This document shows positions 1 through 6,732 of a stretch of 12,923 bases of DNA, piece by piece (position 1 is the first letter of the stretch; each line of letters opens with the position of its first letter). The notes under the pieces are model-generated. The model ran no database searches. It was not told where the DNA came from and was given only the letters and a program-made list of their open reading frames with translations. Source of the DNA: Flavobacteriales bacterium (GTDB lineage Bacteria > Bacteroidota > Bacteroidia > Flavobacteriales > BACL11); assembly GCA_018675825.1 (NCBI GenBank), contig JABGXK010000057.1, forward strand, positions 1 to 12,923. The letters are read 5' to 3'. The translations under genes and the position numbers were made by a program.

Positions 1-820
1 AGATATGAATTCTGTATATAAAAAAGAGGTGACTTTAAATAAAAGAGTTCAGCAGTACGCTCCGCTTCGTGAAGCTGATGTGATGTGGAAAAGAAAGATA
101 TGGAGAGAAATTGATTTAAGAGAAAAAATGAATCATCCTCTTTACTATCCTGAAAATGATGGTGTTGGAACTACAACTGGTGATAGACGTAGTCTTATTG
201 ATGTAATCTATTCAGCTATTAATGAAGGTAGTATAACAGCTTATGGAAATGCAGCTATGGATGATGAGTTTAGACAACCAATGACCCAAGCAGAAATAAA
301 AACAATTGGTGGTGCTAAATCAGAGCTTAAAGACGTTATAGATTGGGATGCAGTTGCAGCAGGAGCTGATCCTGAAGATGCTAAAACACAAAGATTAATA
401 ACAAAAGCATTTGATAGAAACTCTGTTAAAAAATGGAGATTAAAGGAGGAATGGTTATTTGATAAGCAATATTCAACTATGCAAGTAAGAATAATTGGTT
501 TAGCTCCTTTACAGGAAGATAGAGATGAAGTAACTGATAGATTAACAGGTAGTTTTTCTCCATTATTTTGGGTTCATTTTCCAGAGGCTAGAGAAATTCT
601 AATTAATGCTGAAGTATTTAATTCAGTAAAGAATGATGCTGAGAGAAGAACTTATGATGATTTATTCTGGAAACGAATGTTTAATAGTACTATAACAATG
701 GAGGCTAATGTAGCTAATAGAAGAATCAATGAATATATGGTTGGTTTAGACGCCTTATTAGAAGCTGAAAGAATTAAAGCTGAGATTTTTCATTTAGAGC
801 ATGATGTTTGGGAGTATTAA
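1..820 (+). CDS. gldN: Gliding motility / type IX secretion protein GldN, 5'-truncated by window edge
   Basis: This is the C-terminal part of GldN (PorN), a periplasmic protein that works with GldK, L and M in the type IX secretion and gliding machinery of Bacteroidota. Diagnostic stretches are an early READVMWKRKIWREIDLREK block followed by NHPLYYP, and a C-terminus with LLEAERIK and ending HDVWEY, all typical of GldN. The frame is open through base 1 (codon GAT at 2-4 precedes the ATG at 5). The 271 residues from that ATG begin inside the mature protein and show no signal peptide, which a secreted GldN should have. I infer that the true start lies upstream of the window and that the ATG at 5 is internal. 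The gene ends with TAA at 818-820 and a strong terminator follows. It would normally close a gldKLMN operon, so it is probably transcribed separately from the polysaccharide genes downstream. Confidence 0.93.
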   Translation, partial: DMNSVYKKEVTLNKRVQQYAPLREADVMWKRKIWREIDLREKMNHPLYYPENDGVGTTTGDRRSLIDVIYSAINEGSITAYGNAAMDDEFRQPMTQAEIKTIGGAKSELKDVIDWDAVAAGADPEDAKTQRLITKAFDRNSVKKWRLKEEWLFDKQYSTMQVRIIGLAPLQEDRDEVTDRLTGSFSPLFWVHFPEAREILINAEVFNSVKNDAERRTYDDLFWKRMFNSTITMEANVANRRINEYMVGLDALLEAERIKAEIFHLEHDVWEY

Positions 821-836
821 TAAAGTCTAAAAAAAT

Positions 837-862
837 AAAAAGCTCCTTCAAGGGGCTTTTTT
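837..862 (+). terminator. Intrinsic terminator after gldN
   Basis: A 10-bp stem is formed by AAAAAGCTCC (837-846) and GGGGCTTTTT (852-861), with one G-U pair and a 5-base loop TTCAA (847-851). The T-run at 857-862 overlaps the descending arm. This has the form of a rho-independent terminator and sits 16 nt past the gldN stop. It separates gldN transcription from the operon that starts only a few bases later. The A-run on the ascending arm means it could also act on the opposite strand, but no reverse-strand gene needs it here. Confidence 0.85.
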
Positions 863-866
863 ACAT

Positions 867-2087
867 TTGGAACAAAATTATAAAATAGCAATAATTGGTT
901 TAGGTTATGTAGGACTTCCTTTAGCTTTCAGTTTTAGTGAATATTATGAAACTGTTGGGTTTGATATTGATATCGATAAGATTAAAAATTTAAACTCTAA
1001 AAAAAATGTTAATTCTTCTTTATTGTTTACAAATGATACTCAAGATCTTTGTAAAGCTAATATTTATATAGTAGCTGTTCCTACTCCTGTTAATAGTAAT
1101 AATATACCTGATTTATCTTTTTTAGAATCTGCTACAAAATTAATTGGTAATTTTCTTAAAAATGAAGATATTGTTATATATGAATCTACAGTTTATCCTG
1201 GTGTAACAGAAGATTTTTGTGTTCCAATTTTAGAGAATCAATCTAATTTAAAATATAATATTGATTTTTATTGTGGTTATAGTCCTGAGAGAATTAATCC
1301 TGGCGATAAAAATAAATCACTTAAAAATATTATTAAGGTTACTAGTGGTTCTACTAATAGAGTTGCTAAAATTATTGATAATTTATATAATAAAATTATA
1401 GTAGCTGGAACATACCAGGCTTCCTCCATTAAAGTTGCTGAAGCTTCCAAAGTTGTTGAGAATATTCAAAGGGATATTAATATAGCCTTGATGAATGAAT
1501 TAGCAATGATGTTTGATAAATTAGATATTCCTATAAGCGATGTGATTGAGGCAGCTAAAACTAAATGGAATTTTATTGATTTTAAACCAGGATTAGTTGG
1601 CGGTCATTGTATAGGAATTGATCCGTACTATTTGATTTATAAATCAAAAGAATCTGGATATATGCCCGATTTAATTAATACTGCTAGAAAAATTAATAAT
1701 TATGTTCCTCAATTTATAATTACTAAAGCAAGAAATATTTTATTAGAAAATAATCAATCATTAAATAAATGTAATATCCTAATATTAGGATACTCATTTA
1801 AAGAAAATTGTGAAGATATTAGAAATACAAAAGTGGAAGATATTGTAGTTGGTTTAGAAGATTTAGGATGTAATGTTGATATTTATGATCCAGTTATTAA
1901 AATCATTCATAATAATTTAGTTGATAATCCGTTTTATGGATTAAAGAAATATGATATTATTATTGCTGCTGTGGCTCATAAGGAATTTAATAATTATACA
2001 ATAAATGATTTTAACGAAATTTCAAAAGAAAATCTTGTACTTTTGGATATAAAAGGAATATATAATTTTTCAACTTGGACCTTATAA
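867..2087 (+). CDS. tviB: UDP-N-acetylhexosamine 6-dehydrogenase, TviB/WbpO family
   Basis: This 406-residue cytoplasmic NAD-dependent enzyme is of the type that oxidises C6 of UDP-GlcNAc or UDP-GalNAc to the uronic acid. The N-terminal Rossmann fold shows GLGYVGLPLA near residues 11-20. The middle carries YESTVYPGVTE, GYSPERINPGDK, KVTSGS and TKWNF, a set typical of TviB/WbpO and distinct from the UDP-glucose dehydrogenase two genes downstream. The catalytic Cys is Cys248 in GGHCIGIDPYYL. The C-terminal UDP-binding domain carries GYSFKENCEDIRNT. Length is normal for the family. I use the TTG at 867 because no in-frame ATG or GTG lies between it and the Rossmann motif. It begins 46 nt after gldN and only 5 bases past the terminator T-run. 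It is the first gene of the operon. Whether the substrate is the gluco or galacto form cannot be decided from sequence alone. Confidence 0.92.
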   Translation: MEQNYKIAIIGLGYVGLPLAFSFSEYYETVGFDIDIDKIKNLNSKKNVNSSLLFTNDTQDLCKANIYIVAVPTPVNSNNIPDLSFLESATKLIGNFLKNEDIVIYESTVYPGVTEDFCVPILENQSNLKYNIDFYCGYSPERINPGDKNKSLKNIIKVTSGSTNRVAKIIDNLYNKIIVAGTYQASSIKVAEASKVVENIQRDINIALMNELAMMFDKLDIPISDVIEAAKTKWNFIDFKPGLVGGHCIGIDPYYLIYKSKESGYMPDLINTARKINNYVPQFIITKARNILLENNQSLNKCNILILGYSFKENCEDIRNTKVEDIVVGLEDLGCNVDIYDPVIKIIHNNLVDNPFYGLKKYDIIIAAVAHKEFNNYTINDFNEISKENLVLLDIKGIYNFSTWTL

Positions 2088-2097
2088 ATAATTAAAT

Positions 2098-2931
2098 ATG
2101 ACAGAAGAACTTAATATTAAAGAAATATTTTCAGATTTTATCCGTTTTATTTCGAGAAATAAAAAAATAATTACAAGCTTTATTGCTTTAGGAATAATAT
2201 TAGTTGTCCTTTTTCAGAATTTAAAGCCATCCTATTATGATACTCAGGCTATATGTATGTCTGGTATTTCTGAGTATGAAAGACTTGAACAATTAGAAGA
2301 GTTAAGTCAGAGAACAGCTGTTGATTTAATTAATTATTTACAAATAAACATCTATAATAAAGATTATTCTGAGCTTGCTTCCTTGTTAAATGTTTCAAAA
2401 GAAACTGCTGCAGCAATTAAACATATTGAAGCTGAACAATTATATCAGCAAGATATGAATGAAAAGTTCTATGCTTTAAATAAATTTGAGATTAGTCTTT
2501 CTGTTTTTGATAATACAACTATAGATACTATACAGAAAGGTTTGATATTTTATTTTAACAATAATAACTTTATTAAGCAGTATCATGAAATGTACAAAAC
2601 AAGTAACAACAGATTAGTAGATGATATTACACAAGAAATAATTGTCTTGTCAAGGATGAGAGTTGAAGGAGCTAAAAATAATTTAGATTTAAGTTCTGTA
2701 AATATTATTAGTGGAAAAGATGACAAAACAATAAGTAATCAGATTATTTCTCTTGCTCAGCTTAGAGAAGAAATTATTACAAATCAATTACTTCTTAAGC
2801 CTTTACTTTTTGTGCAAGATTTTGCAAAAACAAATAAGACCGAAAGAGATATTTTACTCTGGAGCTTAATTGGTGGATTTCTTAGTTTTTTAATTAGTCT
2901 TTTAGTGTGTTTTATTAAAGAATTAAAATAA
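2098..2931 (+). CDS. Wzz-like polysaccharide chain-length determinant protein (PCP family)
   Basis: This 277-residue inner-membrane protein has the two-helix layout of polysaccharide co-polymerases: a short cytoplasmic N-terminus, TM1 at about residues 24-40, a periplasmic region rich in helical, glutamine- and leucine-containing segments, and TM2 at about 255-273 just before a short KELK tail. The tract after TM1 (NLKPSYYDTQA) resembles the Wzz entry into the periplasmic domain. There is no cytoplasmic ATPase or tyrosine-kinase domain, so it is Wzz-like and not a Wzc-type protein. It probably controls the length of the polymer made by the polymerase encoded at 5527-6732. It starts 10 nt after the preceding gene and ends 7 nt before ugd. 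Sequence conservation in this family is low, so the call rests mainly on topology and context. Confidence 0.72.
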   Translation: MTEELNIKEIFSDFIRFISRNKKIITSFIALGIILVVLFQNLKPSYYDTQAICMSGISEYERLEQLEELSQRTAVDLINYLQINIYNKDYSELASLLNVSKETAAAIKHIEAEQLYQQDMNEKFYALNKFEISLSVFDNTTIDTIQKGLIFYFNNNNFIKQYHEMYKTSNNRLVDDITQEIIVLSRMRVEGAKNNLDLSSVNIISGKDDKTISNQIISLAQLREEIITNQLLLKPLLFVQDFAKTNKTERDILLWSLIGGFLSFLISLLVCFIKELK

Positions 2932-2938
2932 TTTAAAT

Positions 2939-4258
2939 ATGAATATTGGAGTTATAGGTTCAGGCTATGTTGGTTTAGTTGCAGCAGCATGTTTTTCAGA
3001 AATGGGAAATACTGTAATTTGTGTTGATGTAGATATTGAAAAAATAAATTCTCTAAAAAAGGGTAAAGTACCAATTTATGAGCCTGGTCTTGAAACTTTA
3101 GTTGTTAATAATTTTTCAAAAAATCGTTTGATTTTTACTACTGATATTATTGATGCTTTGAGAGCTTCAGAAGTTATTTTTATTGCTGTTGGAACCCCTA
3201 TGGGAGATGATGGAAGTGCTGACCTTAAATATGTTTTAAAAGTTGCTGAATCAATTGGTAAAAATATGAGTCATCATATTGTTGTAGTTGATAAATCAAC
3301 GGTTCCTATTGGTACTGCTGATAAGGTGAGAGCAACCATACAGAACTCTTTGGATTTAAGAAAATCCTCTTTAACTTTCGATATTGTTTCTAATCCTGAA
3401 TTCTTAAAAGAAGGAGCTGCAATCAAAGATTTTATGCATCCAGATAGAGTTGTTGTAGGTTCTAATAATAAGGATTCATTAAATTTAATGCGAAATCTAT
3501 ATGCACCTTTTATAATAAATTCAGATAGGTTTATTTCAATGGATATTCGTTCAGCTGAGATGACAAAATATGCTGCAAATGCAATGCTTGCAACTAAAAT
3601 TTCATTTATTAACGAAATTTCTAATATATGTGAAAGAGTTGGTGCAGATGTAAATGAAGTTAGAAAAGGTATTGGTTCAGATTCTAGGATAGGATATAAA
3701 TTTATTTACCCTGGCTGTGGATATGGTGGTAGTTGTTTTCCAAAAGATGTTAAAGCACTTATAAATATTGCAGAAAAGAATGATTATACTCCAAATTTAA
3801 TAAGTGCTGTTGAAAAGGTTAATGATGATCAGAAAAAAGTTTTATTTTCAAAGATTGTTAGTCAATTTGGCAATAGCCTAAATGGAAAGAGATTTACAGT
3901 TTGGGGACTTTCATTTAAGCCAGAAACAGATGATATGAGAGAGGCTCCATCAATTACCTTAATTAGATCATTATTAGAATCAGGGGCTGAAATTAACGCA
4001 TATGATCCTCAGGCAATAAATGAGGCTAAATTATATTTGAAAGATTGTAATGTGAATTATTTTACAAATAAATATGAAGCTCTTGAAAATTCTGATGCTG
4101 TTATTCTTGTAACTGAATGGAAAGAATTTAGAAGTCCAGATTTTAATCGAATACATAATTTATTGAGAGGAAATTTATTTATTGATGGACGTAATCAATT
4201 TGATAAGAGTTTTATGAAATCACAGGGATTCAATTATTTGCAAATTGGTGTAAAATAA
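2939..4258 (+). CDS. ugd: UDP-glucose 6-dehydrogenase
   Basis: This cytoplasmic enzyme converts UDP-glucose to UDP-glucuronic acid with two NAD+ and supplies the uronic acid for capsule or O-antigen units. At 439 residues it is full length. It has the Rossmann GSGYVGLV motif at 7-14, VPIYEPGL, VGTPMGDDGSAD, DKSTVPIGT, SNPEFLKEGAA and HPDRVVVG, which is the standard Ugd order. The catalytic Cys266 lies in GYGGSCFPKDV, and the C-terminal domain has WGLSFKPETDDMREAPS. It is clearly different from the TviB-type enzyme at 867-2087, so the cluster encodes two separate uronic-acid-forming dehydrogenases. It lies 7 nt downstream of the Wzz-like gene and 7 nt upstream of the flippase, consistent with one transcript. 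The initiating ATG is immediately upstream of the Rossmann strand, so no other start is plausible. Confidence 0.96.
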   Translation: MNIGVIGSGYVGLVAAACFSEMGNTVICVDVDIEKINSLKKGKVPIYEPGLETLVVNNFSKNRLIFTTDIIDALRASEVIFIAVGTPMGDDGSADLKYVLKVAESIGKNMSHHIVVVDKSTVPIGTADKVRATIQNSLDLRKSSLTFDIVSNPEFLKEGAAIKDFMHPDRVVVGSNNKDSLNLMRNLYAPFIINSDRFISMDIRSAEMTKYAANAMLATKISFINEISNICERVGADVNEVRKGIGSDSRIGYKFIYPGCGYGGSCFPKDVKALINIAEKNDYTPNLISAVEKVNDDQKKVLFSKIVSQFGNSLNGKRFTVWGLSFKPETDDMREAPSITLIRSLLESGAEINAYDPQAINEAKLYLKDCNVNYFTNKYEALENSDAVILVTEWKEFRSPDFNRIHNLLRGNLFIDGRNQFDKSFMKSQGFNYLQIGVK

Positions 4259-4265
4259 TTTTATA

Positions 4266-5537
4266 GTGTCATTAGTAAAATCTATTTCATCACAATCATT
4301 TTTAGATTTCTCGTTTTTATTCTCTTCTAATATCTTTAAAAAGATCTTAGGTTTTTTTAGAGAATTAATTTTAGCTTATGTTTTTGGTTCTTCATTAATT
4401 TATGCAAGTTATTTATTGCTAAAGACATTAACTGACTTTCTTTCCCAGTTTACTTTTGGTAATGCATTACAAGCTAATCTTCTTCCAAAATTTTCTAAAT
4501 TATATAAGAAAAATAAATTATTAAATTTAAATAGAGTTCATCAATTTTCTAAATCAGTGATATTGATAATATTCTTTTTTAGTCTATTGATTCAGTTATT
4601 TATTATTTTTTTTATTTTAAAGCAAGATTTTTTAATATTAATACCCACATCATTAGTCTTGTCTTTAGTGTTATCAACTAATTTTTATAATTCTTTATTT
4701 CTTACTATCATACAAGCTAAAGGAGATTTTAAAAAATTTTCAATTGCAACTTCATTTAATATTTTAATTTCAACAATACTAATATACCCATTAGAATTAG
4801 TTTTAGGTGTTTTAGGCATCGCTGTTAGTAGGATAATTGGTGTTTTTAGTTTAACATATTTTTATATTAAACCACTCATTAAACCTAATAATGGTTTACA
4901 AGTCAAACTGTCAATTAAAGATTTTAATTTTTCAGTTATCTTTCTTGCAAACATTCCTTTGTTTATTTTGTTAATGGCTAGATTTATTTCTGGATTAAAT
5001 GGAGATTCTGATATTACTTATTTTAATTATTCTTTTGTTCTGCTTAATGTTGTCTTAACCTCAGTTGTCTTTAATATTAACACTATTGTATTAAGGAAGT
5101 TTTCTTTTTCTAAAGATTTAAAATTATTACTTTACTCACTTTTATTGTCATTATTTATTTCTTGCTTACTATATGTCTTTGTAATCGAATTTAGTGAGGA
5201 TATTATTCATTTTATTTATAAAAGAGGAGAATTTAACGTAAATGATGTAAAATCAACTGCCGAATTTCTTCAATTCTTAACACCTGCTTATATTATTTTA
5301 ATTTTTACATCTGTAATTTTTCAGCCTTTCTTTTCTTTAGGAGTTGATAAAATTTCTAGAATATGTTTAAAGTTTTCTATGTTCTTAATTTTCGTTCTAT
5401 TTTTAGTGTTACTTTATATTTTTTTAAATGATATATCTTCTTTTTATGCTTGTTTTATTTTTATTAACACTATGTCTTTAGCTAGTTTAGTTGTTTCTAT
5501 TTTATCTCTAATATTTTTTTTATTTCATGAAAATTAA
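4266..5537 (+). CDS. MurJ/MviN-family lipid-linked oligosaccharide flippase (probable Wzx)
   Basis: This 423-residue polytopic membrane protein is very rich in Ile, Leu and Phe and has roughly 11-12 predicted helices. The N-terminal segment KILGFFRELILAYVFG and the following FGNALQANLLPKFSKLYKK resemble the opening helices of MurJ (MviN). Near the C-terminus, FIYKRGEFNVND followed by a proline-containing helix resembles the MurJ RGxF region. MurJ flips lipid II, but this gene sits between ugd and a polymerase-type gene, so I infer that it flips the undecaprenyl-linked repeat unit as a Wzx. It is shorter than usual MurJ proteins (about 500 residues), which supports a specialised role. The start is GTG at 4266, 7 nt after the ugd stop. 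No in-frame ATG precedes the conserved first helices. Its last 11 nt overlap the next gene. Confidence 0.78.
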   Translation: MSLVKSISSQSFLDFSFLFSSNIFKKILGFFRELILAYVFGSSLIYASYLLLKTLTDFLSQFTFGNALQANLLPKFSKLYKKNKLLNLNRVHQFSKSVILIIFFFSLLIQLFIIFFILKQDFLILIPTSLVLSLVLSTNFYNSLFLTIIQAKGDFKKFSIATSFNILISTILIYPLELVLGVLGIAVSRIIGVFSLTYFYIKPLIKPNNGLQVKLSIKDFNFSVIFLANIPLFILLMARFISGLNGDSDITYFNYSFVLLNVVLTSVVFNINTIVLRKFSFSKDLKLLLYSLLLSLFISCLLYVFVIEFSEDIIHFIYKRGEFNVNDVKSTAEFLQFLTPAYIILIFTSVIFQPFFSLGVDKISRICLKFSMFLIFVLFLVLLYIFLNDISSFYACFIFINTMSLASLVVSILSLIFFLFHEN

Positions 5538-6732
5538 AAATTTATTTTCTTTAATTTTTCTCCTATCAGCTTGTTTTGAATTAGCTGTAGGTAGAATTTA
5601 TGATGATCGTTTATCTATATATGGGGTTAATTTATCTATTGTTATTAGTTTGTTTTTTTTCATTACATCTGTAATATTATTATCTTCAATAAAAAAAATT
5701 ATTTTAAATAAAACTAAAATTGTTTTATTTAGTTTTTTCATTCTCTTGTTAATTATTAATCCTATTTTATGGTCAATTTATGGTGCTTACGAATATGGTA
5801 TTGCTAAATTTTTAAATTTTATATTAATTACTATTCCTATTGCTATTATTATATTAGAGAAATTTAAATATGATGACGTTAAAAATATCTTTCTAATTTT
5901 ATTAGGTGTAGTTTTTCTATTATTGTTATTTGCTTTAACTGGGTTTTTTGAAACACCACGACCTGATGGTAGGATTAGTATATTAGGAGGAGGTCCAATT
6001 ATTTTTGGTAGATGGATGGGGTTTGGTGTTATAGCTTTATTTTTTCTTCCTATTAAAAAGAAATATATATTTAGATTAATTTTTATATTAATTTTTCTTG
6101 TGTATTGTTTAATAAGTGGTAGTAGAGGTCCTTTTATAGCTTTGCTTTTATCTTTTATCTTTTACTTCTTTCTAAATTTTAGAAAAATCTTTTTAAGATT
6201 ATCTGTTTTACTTTTATTATTATCTGCTATATTTTTTAGCACAAATCTTTATAAAGATATATCTGAATTAGGTAGAACTGATAGGGTTTTTTTGAATATT
6301 GCTAAAAGAGGTGGAAGTAGTGAATCTACACAAACTCGATATGAATTAGCTGAAAGATCATATGATTTGATGTTAAAATATCCTTTTGGAGTTGGAGCTG
6401 GAAATTGGCAGTTCAAAGCAAATCAATATAATCCTACTCATTTAATGGCTCATGAATACCCTCATAATTTATTTTTTGAAATAATAAATGAATATGGTAT
6501 TTTAGCTGGTATTTTACTCTTTCTTTTCATTCTTCATATAACATATATTAGTTTTTCTAAAATGAACAATTATTCTAATAAAAAATCTTTATATCCCTTA
6601 TTGTTTTATTTATGGATCTTCTTGCTTTTAAATGCTATGCTAAGCGGTAGTTTAAATGATTCTCGTTTATTATTTATTATTGCTTGTTGTGTTCTAATAA
6701 TAAATCCGCTAATTATCAAAGAAGATGAATAA
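5527..6732 (+). CDS. O-antigen polymerase / ligase family membrane protein (probable Wzy)
   Basis: This 401-residue protein has about ten hydrophobic helices and is of the Wzy_C (O-antigen ligase/polymerase) type. It has the motif SGSRGPFIALLLSF at 197-210, then a large periplasmic loop (about 240-315) containing TQTRYELAERSYDLMLKYP and GVGAGNW. The loop ends at HEYPHNLFFEIINEYG, with His309, His313 and Asn314 matching the HxxHN-type signature of ligases and polymerases. Next to a flippase and a Wzz-like protein, a Wzy role (joining repeat units on the periplasmic side) is more likely than WaaL ligase, but sequence alone does not separate the two. The gene overlaps the flippase by 11 nt and the next gene by 8 nt, which suggests translational coupling. 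Confidence 0.82.
   Translation: MKIKNLFSLIFLLSACFELAVGRIYDDRLSIYGVNLSIVISLFFFITSVILLSSIKKIILNKTKIVLFSFFILLLIINPILWSIYGAYEYGIAKFLNFILITIPIAIIILEKFKYDDVKNIFLILLGVVFLLLLFALTGFFETPRPDGRISILGGGPIIFGRWMGFGVIALFFLPIKKKYIFRLIFILIFLVYCLISGSRGPFIALLLSFIFYFFLNFRKIFLRLSVLLLLLSAIFFSTNLYKDISELGRTDRVFLNIAKRGGSSESTQTRYELAERSYDLMLKYPFGVGAGNWQFKANQYNPTHLMAHEYPHNLFFEIINEYGILAGILLFLFILHITYISFSKMNNYSNKKSLYPLLFYLWIFLLLNAMLSGSLNDSRLLFIIACCVLIINPLIIKEDE

Noticed and set aside
5..7. ATG at 5 as the true start of gldN
   Set aside because: The frame is open upstream to the window edge, and the protein from this ATG lacks the signal peptide and N-terminal part expected of GldN.
862..869. TACATTTG as a Bacteroidota -7 promoter element
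   Set aside because: It fits TAnnTTTG but overlaps the only usable start codon and has no -33 partner at the proper spacing. Such matches are common in AT-rich DNA, so it is not listed as a feature.
2098..2931. Wzc-type tyrosine kinase
   Set aside because: The protein ends just after the second membrane helix and has no Walker motifs or tyrosine-rich tail.
5527..5537. The 11-nt overlap between flippase and polymerase genes as a frameshift
   Set aside because: Both proteins are complete and belong to different families. Short overlaps of 1 to 11 nt recur through this operon and look like normal coupling.
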